Source: JAKFFN01 sp964444305
GTDB lineage: Bacteria; Sumerlaeota; Sumerlaeia; Sumerlaeales; Sumerlaeaceae
Direction: 5' to 3'
Length of the DNA: 44,373 nucleotides
Assembly (NCBI GenBank): GCA_964444305.1
Contig: CAYUGQ010000005.1
Location: 1 to 44,373, forward strand
Numbering within the stretch: the first letter of the stretch is position 1; each line of letters starts with the position of its first letter. Made by a program: the position numbers and the translations under genes. Below are positions 17,522-25,900 of the stretch, piece after piece. The notes under the pieces are model-generated. The model saw nothing but the letters and a program-made list of their open reading frames with translations, was not told the DNA's origin and made no database searches.

Positions 17522-18205
17522 ATGAAGTCTAGCAGAGCAGGGTTTACATTAATCGAACTGCTGATTGTTGTCGCAATTATCGCGATACTTGCTGCCATCG
17601 CCGTTCCCAATTTCCTCGAGGCGCAGACACGCGCTAAAGTGGCAAGAAACATGGCAGATTTCCGCACCGCCACCACCGGTTTTGAAATGTACCGCGTGGA
17701 CCATAACATCTATCCCTTCGACGGTTATTTTCATAAAGGCGGGGCGAATGGCTATCCAACTCCCACTGAGTATAACCACAATCGAATTTCCAAGAATCTG
17801 ACCACCCCGGTGGCCTACCTAAACACCTGCGTGTTCCCGGATCCGTTTAACAAAAGCCCCCAGGGTGACCCCTACTGGCAGTACGATAACTACAAATATT
17901 GGCTGGCTGACTCCATCTACGGCACAAAGTATCAAGCATATAAAAGTGGAGGTCTGGGGCCTAATCCTACAGTTCTGGCCGGGTTCAAAGTTGAGTACGG
18001 TGATTTTCTTCTTTTTGCTGTGGGACCAGACGGAGTCGATCCCGGTTGGGCAGAGGGCGGGGCGCAACACCGTGGTTTTCCCGGTGTGAGCGATTTGCCT
18101 GACTCGCTTCGCTGGGTGCCTTACGACCCATCCAATGGCACCATAAGCATAGGCAACATCATGTGGTCACAAAAATCCCCCAAGGGCTACACTCACATCC
18201 GGTAA
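17522..18205 (+). CDS. Type II/IV pseudopilin-like protein 1 (prepilin-type N-terminal methylation domain)
   Basis: 227 residues. Leader MKSSRAG then FTLIELLIVVAIIAILAAIA, the class III prepilin helix, with Gly at -1 and Glu at +5; prepilin peptidase would cut before Phe. AGGAGG lies 8 nt upstream of this ATG. The globular part carries blocks shared with the two other pseudopilins in the window: LTTPVAYLN, AVGPDGVD and YDPSNGTISIGN. Pseudopilins of this type are inserted in the inner membrane and assembled into a short pilus-like piston or minor fibre. It stands alone rather than in a gsp/pil operon. Confidence 0.88.
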   Translation: MKSSRAGFTLIELLIVVAIIAILAAIAVPNFLEAQTRAKVARNMADFRTATTGFEMYRVDHNIYPFDGYFHKGGANGYPTPTEYNHNRISKNLTTPVAYLNTCVFPDPFNKSPQGDPYWQYDNYKYWLADSIYGTKYQAYKSGGLGPNPTVLAGFKVEYGDFLLFAVGPDGVDPGWAEGGAQHRGFPGVSDLPDSLRWVPYDPSNGTISIGNIMWSQKSPKGYTHIR

Positions 18206-18289
18206 TTCCGTACCGTCTCTGTCGAAAGCATTCTGGACTCCCGGGCATTTTTCTTGCAATATCGCCCGGCACTCTCCATGGGATCAGCT

Positions 18290-18976
18290 ATGTCTAAGCC
18301 AGAATCGAAAGTTAGAACATCAGGCGGCGCACCCCCGGGCTTTTATCGTCTCACTCCCTTTCAGTCCGTACGCAAAAGCTTCATTGCGGGTTTCTTTTTT
18401 GCCATGGTCTGGACGATCGTGACGGGTTTTATTATCTTTGCCAATTTAAACAATCCCGACCCACAAAAAGAACCATCAATTGTCGCTGGTATATTTCTGG
18501 TGGCCGTAAACGCCCTCATTCTCATCTGGCCTGTTAGAAGCTTTTTGCGGTTGATTATGACGGGTCAAACAACGGTTGATGTTAATTCTGAAATCGCGTT
18601 CCCCGGGGAACCCCTGGAAGTTATTGTCTGCCAGCCGGGCAAGTTTGTTATTGATAAATGCACTGTCGATTTTGTTTGTGAAGAACGAGCTACCTACAGT
18701 CAGGGCACTGATACCGTGACCCGGCAAGAGATCGTCCGCAATGTGTCTATGTGTGAACTGACCAACCTGCAATCCCGTGAAGGAAAAACGCTCACCCACC
18801 AAACTGTCATCGTTCCCCCCGACGCCATGCCTACGTTTGAGGCGAAGCATAATGAGATCAACTGGATTATCCGGGTTCAGATGGTCATTCCGAAACGACC
18901 CGACACCGAACAGCTTTTCCGTGTGCGGGTTGCAACCCCGGAGATCCTGGCGGAGGAGGGTAAGCCCGGTGTCTGA
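18290..18976 (+). CDS. Unknown membrane-anchored protein with beta-rich C-terminal domain (gene 1 of unassigned cluster)
   Basis: 228 residues from ATG 18290 (ATG 18278 and TTG 18254 are also in frame). Two hydrophobic segments at about 32-52 and 63-82 form a hairpin, then a cytosolic or periplasmic domain of about 135 residues begins (TVDVNSEIAFPGEPLEVIV). Its end has the pattern NEINWIIRVQMVIP, reminiscent of the arrestin-like pattern IEWYIGLKV in the next gene, so I infer a similar beta-sandwich. No catalytic motif is seen. It overlaps the next gene by 8 nt, so the two are translationally coupled. I do not recognise a named family. Confidence 0.6.
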   Translation: MSKPESKVRTSGGAPPGFYRLTPFQSVRKSFIAGFFFAMVWTIVTGFIIFANLNNPDPQKEPSIVAGIFLVAVNALILIWPVRSFLRLIMTGQTTVDVNSEIAFPGEPLEVIVCQPGKFVIDKCTVDFVCEERATYSQGTDTVTRQEIVRNVSMCELTNLQSREGKTLTHQTVIVPPDAMPTFEAKHNEINWIIRVQMVIPKRPDTEQLFRVRVATPEILAEEGKPGV

Positions 18977-19358
18977 TCTTACGTTAAATATCGAACTGCC
19001 CAATAACCAGACCGTATATAAACCGGGCAGCCAACTGACCGGCCGCATTACAATTTCATCACCAACTGGCCCCTGGAAAGCCGAACGCGTTGAGCTTGTG
19101 CTGTTCTGGCGCACGAGCGGTATCGGAGATCGTGACATGGGAATCGGCGCACAGATGAAACTGAGTGACAAAGGCTCTGAGCTTCCCTCTGTTTTCGTTC
19201 GGGATTTCGAATTCCAGGTGCCTCATCACCCCTATACCTATCATGGGTCGTTGATCAAAATCGAGTGGTATATTGGTCTCAAGGTCAAAAAAGGCTGGCT
19301 GAGCCGGCAAGAGATGCAATTGCCCATCGAAATTCGCCCGCCGGCGGTTTCGGCATGA
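18969..19358 (+). CDS. Small arrestin-like beta-sandwich protein (gene 2 of unassigned cluster)
   Basis: 129 residues from GTG 18969; a strong GGAGGAGGG Shine-Dalgarno sits 8 nt upstream, inside the end of the preceding gene, which decides this start against the long upstream frame. The sequence reads as alternating beta strands (YKPGSQLTGRITI, ERVELVLFWRT, RDFEFQVP, YHGSLIKIEWYIGLKV, QEMQLPIEI). The order 'G-x-L-x-G-x-I' early and 'G-x-x-I-x-I-x-W-Y-I' late is like arrestin/Spo0M folds (inference). No signal peptide, so probably cytosolic. It may bind the membrane protein upstream or the ATPase downstream. Confidence 0.6.
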   Translation: MSDLTLNIELPNNQTVYKPGSQLTGRITISSPTGPWKAERVELVLFWRTSGIGDRDMGIGAQMKLSDKGSELPSVFVRDFEFQVPHHPYTYHGSLIKIEWYIGLKVKKGWLSRQEMQLPIEIRPPAVSA

Positions 19359-19386
19359 TACCGATAGACCTCTCCCACAAAGCCTG

Positions 19387-19977
19387 ATGGATACCGGCGC
19401 ACCCCACAACCCTTTTTCAAGTCACATGTTTTCTCCAGCAGATGGGGGATATATTTTCCCGGAGGGGCAAAGCCTGGAAAGCGTCATAAGCCGGCTGGAG
19501 CAGGCGGGGTGGCGCGGAGAATTGATCGGCCCTCACGGGGCCGGCAAATCCACCATGCTGACTGATATAAGCCGTGTTTTGTCTGACCGAAATTTGCGGG
19601 TAGTGCGCTGGCACACCTCAAATCTGTGTCGCCTGCCGCCAACTGGTTGGCTTCTGGATGTTTTGAAAAGAGCCGACGTCATCGCCTTTGACGGAGCGGA
19701 GCGGCTGGTGCCTGGGGTGCTTCGGCTATTACGAATCATTACCCGCTGGAACGGCTGTGGCCTCATCGTCACCACTCACAATCGACTGGGTTTTGGTGCC
19801 GGTATTATTGTAAACCCTGATGCCGATGCTCTGGCCCGGAAATTTGGCCGGTCACACCTGGGCCCTTTGCTGGAGAAACACGACGGCAATGGCCGACTGG
19901 TCTGGATGGATCTCTATGACGAGTTCGAGAAAAGCTATCGCGAGAAACATCAGATCGCGGTAAAAAAAAGCGAGTAG
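19387..19977 (+). CDS. Small P-loop ATPase (gene 3 of unassigned cluster)
   Basis: 196 residues. Walker A GPHGAGKS at 48-55, Walker B VIAFDG at 98-103, and a later CGLIVTTHN resembling a sensor strand. The block QSLESVISRLEQAGWRGELI before the P-loop, and the GPHG form of the loop, resemble an uncharacterised small ATPase family I associate with Planctomycetes; this is from memory and not a search result. No signature motif of ABC transporters and no DNA-binding domain. It starts 28 nt after gene 2, so it is the third gene of one operon. Role unknown. Confidence 0.65.
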   Translation: MDTGAPHNPFSSHMFSPADGGYIFPEGQSLESVISRLEQAGWRGELIGPHGAGKSTMLTDISRVLSDRNLRVVRWHTSNLCRLPPTGWLLDVLKRADVIAFDGAERLVPGVLRLLRIITRWNGCGLIVTTHNRLGFGAGIIVNPDADALARKFGRSHLGPLLEKHDGNGRLVWMDLYDEFEKSYREKHQIAVKKSE

Positions 19978-20022
19978 TCCGCACCCGGTCCCGCCATTAA
20001 AAAACCTGTTCCCAAAAAAAGA

Positions 20023-20040
20023 AGCCGGAATGATCCGGCT
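20023..20040 (-). terminator. Intrinsic terminator of the small coiled-coil gene
   Basis: Stem AGCCGGA / TCCGGCT with a 4-nt loop; on the minus strand followed by TTCTTTTTTTGGG. It lies 27 nt after the stop of the minus-strand gene 20068-20262, and supports that gene being real. Confidence 0.85.
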
Positions 20041-20067
20041 GTAATTCAAGGTGGGAAAATTCTTTAA

Positions 20068-20262
20068 CTAATCAACCAGCTCTGCAAGTCTGCTAAGCAC
20101 CGCCTGACGTTCTTCGTCGGCGTTGCTCATGCTCTGCACCTGCTCTTCCAGTTCTTCAATGCGTTGCTGTTGCTCATGAATCTGGATTTGCTGCTCGCGG
20201 ATGACATCATTTTGTTCCGCCAGTTTAGCCTGAATCTTCTTAATAATTTCGTCGCTGTTCAT
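20068..20262 (-). CDS. Small coiled-coil protein
   Basis: 64 residues, Gln/Glu-rich heptads from about residue 5 to 45 (e.g. IQIHEQQQRIEELEEQVQ), so one long coiled coil. AGAGGT lies 5 nt upstream of the ATG and a strong terminator follows, so it is likely a true monocistronic gene. No TM segment and no named family; SlyX-like proteins have a similar size and composition but I cannot claim homology. Confidence 0.7.
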   Translation of the reverse strand: MNSDEIIKKIQAKLAEQNDVIREQQIQIHEQQQRIEELEEQVQSMSNADEERQAVLSRLAELVD

Positions 20263-20377
20263 GCTTTACCTCTGCCTAAGGGCGTTGATCGGGTGAACTC
20301 TCTAATGCTCCTAAATAGTCAGGACATTTATCCATTATGCAACAGATATTTTCATCCTCGAGCAAACGGCCACACTT

Positions 20378-20397
20378 TTGCTATATTTGTGCTCGAC
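20378..20397 (+). repeat. 20-bp element, copy 2, upstream of the PilB/PilT-like operon; candidate extended -10 promoter
   Basis: Identical to 13653-13672 and contains TGC-TATATT. It is 111 bp before the first gene of the motor operon. Flanks differ from copy 1, so the identity is limited to the element. Confidence 0.55.
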
Positions 20398-20507
20398 ACA
20401 GGGGTCGGGCTGGTGTGATGTTCAGGCAACCTCTGTGTAGTATTATGCTCGCTCATTTTAGTGCCTTTTATTTGATCCTATGACCAGACTTTGAGAAAGG
20501 CTGCTTA

Positions 20508-21800
20508 ATGGCCAATACCTATTTGGATCGCGTAGAAAATAAAGCTCTCGGCGAGATGCTGGTGGAAAAAGGTGCTCTTCGGGAAGAGCAGGTGACCGAG
20601 GCGCTGGACTATGCCAGGGAGCGAGGAATCCGTCTCGGCGAGGCCCTGGTTCAGATGGGGTATATCGGAACGGACGCTCTTTCTTATACTATTGCAGAGC
20701 AATATGGCCAGCGTCCCATGGAACTGCATCCTTCCATGGTAGACCGCCGCCTTGTGGCTCAATTTGACCCCGACCTTTTGCGCCGCCACCACATGCTGCC
20801 GCTGATTGAGCTTGGCGAAGATCTGGTCATAGTCGTGGCCGACCCGCATGACCAGGCAGGTCTTGATGCTATGTCTGCCGTCCGTCCCGAATTGAAAATT
20901 GTGCCACAGCTCGCCGGTGAATCCCAGATTCGCCGCTGTCTGGATGCCATATTGCCGCCGGATACTGGCGAACAAACCAAGGACGCAGGCATGGCCCGCG
21001 TCATAGAGCTTCATCCCTTGCCGGCAGAGTCAAAAGTTCTCCCGGACAGCCCAAAGTTCGTAGAGTGGCTGTGGTTCCTAGCCGCTCAGGCTGCCCCGGC
21101 AGAGGTTCGTTTGCGCCAGGCAGATAACATTTTGGTCCTTCAGCGCGTATCACAGAACGGCGCGGTTGATGAAATTGAGAGGTGGGACACTGCCGGGTTT
21201 TCCAATGTCGCCAGCCTGATTCTGAAGGAATGTCGGGCGCTTTCCTTCTCAGGCCATCACGCATGGCGTCTGCAGTGTCGAGGCAATCTCGGTGGCGACG
21301 CTTACAGTTTTAACATCATGATCCCGGTCACCGAAGGCCCGGGCACTTTGCGCATCCAGGCAGTTCAGTGCAATGACACAGTCGAGCATGACCCTAACCC
21401 CAACCTTCTCGTGAAACCCGGCGAGGCCATCGTTGTGGAAACCCACGGCGGCGACCTCTTTGTATCAGCTTTAAAAGTCCTTCGCGGACTTGAGAACGAT
21501 CGCCATGCCATTTTTCTCTCCGGCAACTGGCTGGCAACTGCCGACGATATCCCTGCCTACCCCGGGCCTTTAACAGATGTCGTTGCTGCCACCCAGGCCC
21601 ACGGGGCGCAGTGTGTAATTTTCGATTACCTCCCTTCCAAGACCGACCTCCTGCGGCTCCGGGCCAGCGCCGATTCTTCTTTGTCTTTGGTGATTCTGAC
21701 TAACCCGGGACTTCCCCCCGATGATCTGGCCAGCTTCATCAACTGGCCGCATTTCCGGCACACAAACATCACCAACTTCATCACGGGAGGACACGCCTGA
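20508..21800 (+). CDS. PilB/GspE-like protein lacking the ATP-binding motifs (pseudo-ATPase)
   Basis: 430 residues. Residues about 10-150 are an MshEN/GspE N-terminal domain (LGEMLVEKGALREEQVTEAL, then DLVIVVADPHD and IRRCLDAIL). The following part keeps the shape of the secretion ATPase core but not its motifs: AIFLSG (334-339) sits where the Walker A TGPTGSGKS should be and has no GKS/T, and VIFDYLPSK (370-378) sits where the Walker B GE-RD should be. The Asp box and His box are also absent. Likely a structural or ligand-binding partner rather than a motor. GAGAAAGG lies before the ATG; the TGATG overlap couples it to the first PilT gene. Confidence 0.75.
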   Translation: MANTYLDRVENKALGEMLVEKGALREEQVTEALDYARERGIRLGEALVQMGYIGTDALSYTIAEQYGQRPMELHPSMVDRRLVAQFDPDLLRRHHMLPLIELGEDLVIVVADPHDQAGLDAMSAVRPELKIVPQLAGESQIRRCLDAILPPDTGEQTKDAGMARVIELHPLPAESKVLPDSPKFVEWLWFLAAQAAPAEVRLRQADNILVLQRVSQNGAVDEIERWDTAGFSNVASLILKECRALSFSGHHAWRLQCRGNLGGDAYSFNIMIPVTEGPGTLRIQAVQCNDTVEHDPNPNLLVKPGEAIVVETHGGDLFVSALKVLRGLENDRHAIFLSGNWLATADDIPAYPGPLTDVVAATQAHGAQCVIFDYLPSKTDLLRLRASADSSLSLVILTNPGLPPDDLASFINWPHFRHTNITNFITGGHA

Positions 21801-23050
21801 TGCCGCTCGATCTAGCCGATCTGCTTCTCGACACCCGGGACAAAGGGGCGTCTGACCTTCACCTGACAGTAGGAAGCCCGCCTGCCCAGCGCATCCATGG
21901 GCGCATAGTTCCCATGCCTCTTCCTGAGCTCGATCGCGATACGATCCACGATTTAATTTACGGTCTCCTCACCGACGATCAGAAGAAGAAACTGGAGCGA
22001 GACCTCGAACTCGATTTCGCCCTGGAGTTCGGCGATGAAGTTCGCTTCCGCGCAAACGTCTATCAGAACCGCCGGGGGAACGGTGCGGTTTTCCGTGTGA
22101 TCCCGACAAAAATCATGACGCTGGATGAGCTGAAAATGCCGCCCGTGCTCAAAGAACTCTGCAAGCTGCCCCGGGGACTCGTCCTGGTGACTGGCCCCAC
22201 CGGCAGCGGAAAAAGCACCACCCTCGCAGCCATGATTGATTACATTAATTCCACTCGCGAGCAGCATATCCTCACTATTGAGGATCCCGTCGAATTCGTC
22301 CATCAACATAAACGATGCCTGGTAAACCAGCGCGAGGTTGGGCCGCACACTCACAGTTTTGCCAACGCCCTTCGTAGTGCCCTTCGCGAAGATCCAGACG
22401 TCATCCTGGTTGGCGAGTTGCGCGACCTCGAAACCATTAGTCTCGCCATGACCGCCGCAGAAACGGGCCACCTGGTTTTCGCCACTCTGCACACCTCTAG
22501 TGCCCCGAAGACCATTGATCGCCTCATTGACGTCTTCCCTCCCACTCAGCAAGAGCAGGTGAGGATCATGCTGTCGGAAAGCCTGCAGGCGGTGATATGT
22601 CAGACCCTGATACCACGCATCGATGGCCGAGGCCGCGTCTGCGCCATGGAAGTCATGACCGGCACGGTGGCCGTCCGCAGTCTTATTCGCGAAGCCAAAA
22701 CCCACCAGTTGCCCAGCATCATCCAGGTCAGCCAAAAGTTCGGTATGCAAAGTCTCGATCAGATGCTGAAGCAGTTCGTCATGGAAAACCTCATTACGAA
22801 AGAGGCTGCCCTGGAGCGCGCCAACAATAAATTCCTCTTCGCCGATAATCAGGAAGAACCGACCTTCGGCCGCGTCGGTGCCGGAGCAGGGGTTTCGCCG
22901 GGATTAACCGGAACGAGCTCTGCGCCCCCCGCTGCAACCCATCACCAACAGAACACCAGTCCTCCTCCATTGTCCCGCTCGCAGCCCGCCTCTGACAGCG
23001 CATCAAGCCAGGATGAAGACTGGATGCAGATTTACGGGAAGAAGAAATAA
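21800..23050 (+). CDS. pilT: PilT-type twitching/retraction ATPase 1
   Basis: 416 residues. N-terminal PAS-like domain starting with the ASDLHLTVG motif, then Walker A TGPTGSGKS (131-139), Asp box ILTIEDPVEFVH, Walker B VILVGELRD with the catalytic Glu, and the His box GHLVFATLHT. PilT hexamers power pilus retraction at the inner membrane base. A C-terminal ~60-residue Pro/Ser/Gln-rich tail ending EDWMQIYGKKK is longer than in usual PilT. Start overlaps the stop of the preceding gene by 1 nt and the stop abuts the next start, so three genes form one operon. Confidence 0.92.
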   Translation: MPLDLADLLLDTRDKGASDLHLTVGSPPAQRIHGRIVPMPLPELDRDTIHDLIYGLLTDDQKKKLERDLELDFALEFGDEVRFRANVYQNRRGNGAVFRVIPTKIMTLDELKMPPVLKELCKLPRGLVLVTGPTGSGKSTTLAAMIDYINSTREQHILTIEDPVEFVHQHKRCLVNQREVGPHTHSFANALRSALREDPDVILVGELRDLETISLAMTAAETGHLVFATLHTSSAPKTIDRLIDVFPPTQQEQVRIMLSESLQAVICQTLIPRIDGRGRVCAMEVMTGTVAVRSLIREAKTHQLPSIIQVSQKFGMQSLDQMLKQFVMENLITKEAALERANNKFLFADNQEEPTFGRVGAGAGVSPGLTGTSSAPPAATHHQQNTSPPPLSRSQPASDSASSQDEDWMQIYGKKK

Positions 23051-24133
23051 ATGGCCCATTACGACCTGGATGTCCTTTTGCGGAGGCTGGCCGAGGAAGA
23101 GGGGAGTGACCTCTACCTGGCCGTTGATGCCATACCCAGCATTTTAGTGGAAGGCGTGCTGAAGCAGGTCGGCGATCAGCCGCTGACCACACACGATATG
23201 ACCGCCCTGTGCCGTCAGCCAGTCAATGAATCTCAGTGGAATGAACTGATGGATAAGCTGGAAATTAATATCGCCTACAAAGTGGGGGAGTGGCGATACC
23301 GCATCAACCTTTATCACCAGCGCAGCACCCTCGCCCTGGTGGCTCGCCTGATCCGCCCCAACATTCTGTCTGTTGGCCAGCTTGGACTCCCCGAAGTGCT
23401 AAACGAAGTCGTCATGAACGAACGGGGAATCGTTCTCGTAACAGGAGCCACCGGAAGCGGAAAAAGCACCACCCTGGCCGCCATGATTGATTATCGCAAT
23501 CGAAACTCCACCGGCCACATCGTCACCATCGAAGACCCAGTCGAATTTGTCCATGATCATAAAAATTGCATCATTAGCCAGCGAGAGGTAGGTATCGATA
23601 CCGCCACTTTTGACGAAGCCCTGAAAAGCGCCTTGCGACAAGCTCCCAAGGTTATTCTCATCGGCGAAATTCGGGACGCGGAAACGGCCCGCTTTGCCAT
23701 TCACGCCAGCGATACAGGCCATCTGGTGCTGGCAACCCTTCACACCAACAGCGCCAACCAGACCATAGAGCGCCTGGTGAACCTTTTCCCCGTTGAGCAG
23801 GAACGGCAGGTTCTGATGCAGATAGCCATGAACCTTCGTGCTATCATTTGTCAGCGGCTGATCCCCACACCTGACGGCGGGCGCGTGGCGGCTGTCGAAA
23901 TTATGCTCAATACTCCCCGCGTACAGGATCTCGTATCGCAGGGAGCCGTGCAGGAGCTAAAGGCCACCATGATGAAAGGCAGCCGCGAGGGAATGCAGAC
24001 ATTCGACATGCACCTGCTGGACCTGATGAAATCCGGCCGCATTTCTGAGGAAGACGCTTTGAAGTTCGCCGACAGCGCAAACGATCTGAAGCTTCGTATG
24101 CGCGGCATCGGCGGCAGCGGCCTCAGCCAGTAA
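23051..24133 (+). CDS. PilT/PilU-type ATPase 2
   Basis: 360 residues. Same architecture as its neighbour: EGSDLYLAVDAIPSI near the start, Walker A TGATGSGKS (131-139), IVTIEDPVEFVHDH, Walker B VILIGEIRD and GHLVLATLHT. The GAT form of the P-loop and the position second in a pilT-pilT pair are like PilU, an accessory retraction motor that works with PilT, but I cannot exclude a plain PilT paralogue. ATG starts directly after the stop of the previous gene. All catalytic residues are present, unlike the first gene of the operon. Confidence 0.9.
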   Translation: MAHYDLDVLLRRLAEEEGSDLYLAVDAIPSILVEGVLKQVGDQPLTTHDMTALCRQPVNESQWNELMDKLEINIAYKVGEWRYRINLYHQRSTLALVARLIRPNILSVGQLGLPEVLNEVVMNERGIVLVTGATGSGKSTTLAAMIDYRNRNSTGHIVTIEDPVEFVHDHKNCIISQREVGIDTATFDEALKSALRQAPKVILIGEIRDAETARFAIHASDTGHLVLATLHTNSANQTIERLVNLFPVEQERQVLMQIAMNLRAIICQRLIPTPDGGRVAAVEIMLNTPRVQDLVSQGAVQELKATMMKGSREGMQTFDMHLLDLMKSGRISEEDALKFADSANDLKLRMRGIGGSGLSQ

Positions 24134-24141
24134 TCCTTGTC

Positions 24142-24171
24142 TTGACAGCGGCTGTTAATATCTCGCTTTAT
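24142..24171 (+). promoter_or_regulatory. Candidate promoter of the DUF4185-like gene
   Basis: TTGACA at 24142-24147 is a perfect -35; CTTTAT at 24166-24171 (18-nt spacing) is a weak -10. It starts 9 nt after the pilU-like stop. Confidence 0.35.
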
Positions 24172-24237
24172 CCTTGAACCTGCGCAGGCGCGCGCAGGGA
24201 AATCAGGCCTTGGGCAGCAGGTCGTTGGGGATAAATC

Positions 24238-25890
24238 ATGGGACGCATCACATTGGCGCGGTCAGGCTTGGCTGCTTTGGTAATTTTTGGTACAATGCAC
24301 CTCGCGGCACAGCCGGAAATCCATTACCATCCGGGGACCACACGAAAAGTCAGTCAGTTAACCGGCGACTGGGACAGACCGTGGGGCGTGCCCACCCTGA
24401 GCCAGACCGATACCCGGGCCGACTTCTGGGCCACCGACCTCGGCAGCATCGTGGAGCACAAAGGCGATCTCCTGTTTCTTTTCGGTGACACCTGGGGCGG
24501 GCGCGGTGGACTTCTGGATACATTCGGAATATCCAGATCTACCGATCCATGGAATGTCGTGATGGATGTTCCCCTGGCCTCCGACGGGAAATGGCAGCCC
24601 ATTAATCCACCCGGATTGTTTCTCGCGGAGTACGGCGTCCCCAGTCACGGCATCTCCGTTGATGACTCACTTTATGCGGTATTTACCCAGCCCGGACTCG
24701 ACGACACCATTATGCGCCGGTCCTATATGATCGTAAGCCACGACGACGGCGCTACCTGGGAGACCCTTTACCAACTGGATAACGGAAACGCCCTTAACCC
24801 GGTTTTCGTAAACGTCTGGCTCGAACGCCATGACGGCTATATTTATATGTTTGGCTCCGGTGCCTACCGGGCAAGCAGTCCCACTTTGGCCCGTATCCGC
24901 GAAGAAGACTTTCCGCAAAAGGCCGCCTGGGAATATTTCGCGGGTCGAACCTTCGCCAATGTTCCCCTTTGGAGCCCAAATGCCAGCGACAGCGCCCGCC
25001 TGTTTTTCCATAACCAGGTCGGGGAATTTTCCTGCGGCTACGTAGAGCAACTATCCAGTTGGGTGATGCTTTATAACTCAGCAAGCCCCCGGGGAATTGT
25101 CATGCGTACCGCCCCCGATCTGCTCGGTCCGTGGTCATCAGCACAGGTGATCCTGAACCCCTCTCATGCTTACGGAGACTACATGCACATAAGCTGGGAC
25201 GCCAATAAGGTTGATCTCATGTCAGATCCCGACCGAGAGGGTGAATATGGTGGCGAGTATGCTCCGTACCTCATCTCCCGTTTCACCACCGGCACCGCCG
25301 AACGATGCGAGCTTTATTACACCATGTCCACCTGGAACCCTTACCAGGTGGTGATCATGAAATCCGTTGTAGGCACATCCCCGGCCCCGCCCTTTCCTCC
25401 GGCCTTGGAGCAAGTGCTGGAAAATGACCGCTGGCAACGCTATCCCGCCAATGTGGCCGACGATTTTCCCCGTGACGGCATTCCCCACATTACCACATTC
25501 ACGGCAGCAGAAGGCGACGCCAACCGCGGCTGGCTCTGGCAAAATCTGCCGGCAGGAACCCAAAGCGTATCATTCCAAATCCACGGCGGACACGCTGAAG
25601 CTTTCCTTCTCGAAAACTTCACCGGTCTTCCTGCTGCAGGAAACATCAGTTACATATCGTCCCGCCTCCGGGCAGGTGACTACGGCCGCATCGTCCGACG
25701 GGCCACCGGCGTAAATTCAAATTCACCCACAATCCCCTGGACCTGGTCCACCACGGCATACGACACATCCTCCCTCGGCATCGTCGTGTTAGATGACCAA
25801 ACACAAGGCTGGGGATTTGTGTCCCTGTCCCAACTGACTGTCCAGGCCCCGCCCCCACCATCTGAAGTGGATCAATGGCCTGTTTATTAG
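24238..25890 (+). CDS. Secreted DUF4185-like beta-propeller protein with C-terminal W-x-x-Y ending
   Basis: 550 residues. N-terminal signal peptide (hydrophobic core ALVIFGTMHLAA). Residues about 45-380 resemble DUF4185 (FWATDLGSIVEHKGDLLFLF, DTWGG, YMIVSHDDGATWE, GPWSS, YYTMSTWNPYQV), a five-bladed propeller related to glycosidases of sialidase/GH43 style; substrate unknown. Residues about 390-535 are a separate beta-rich domain, followed by a Pro linker (APPPPSE) and the last residues VDQWPVY. That ending matches two other secreted proteins in the window. GGGGAT lies 5 nt before the ATG. Convergent with the MOSC gene. Confidence 0.68.
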   Translation: MGRITLARSGLAALVIFGTMHLAAQPEIHYHPGTTRKVSQLTGDWDRPWGVPTLSQTDTRADFWATDLGSIVEHKGDLLFLFGDTWGGRGGLLDTFGISRSTDPWNVVMDVPLASDGKWQPINPPGLFLAEYGVPSHGISVDDSLYAVFTQPGLDDTIMRRSYMIVSHDDGATWETLYQLDNGNALNPVFVNVWLERHDGYIYMFGSGAYRASSPTLARIREEDFPQKAAWEYFAGRTFANVPLWSPNASDSARLFFHNQVGEFSCGYVEQLSSWVMLYNSASPRGIVMRTAPDLLGPWSSAQVILNPSHAYGDYMHISWDANKVDLMSDPDREGEYGGEYAPYLISRFTTGTAERCELYYTMSTWNPYQVVIMKSVVGTSPAPPFPPALEQVLENDRWQRYPANVADDFPRDGIPHITTFTAAEGDANRGWLWQNLPAGTQSVSFQIHGGHAEAFLLENFTGLPAAGNISYISSRLRAGDYGRIVRRATGVNSNSPTIPWTWSTTAYDTSSLGIVVLDDQTQGWGFVSLSQLTVQAPPPPSEVDQWPVY

Positions 25891-25900
25891 CGCCAGCTAA
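25887..25900. terminator. Weak hairpin containing both stop codons of convergent genes
   Basis: TTAGC-GCCA-GCTAA covers the TAG of the + gene and the TAG of the - gene, followed on + by TCGTTCTTGTT. The 5-bp stem is short, so termination is uncertain. Confidence 0.3.
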
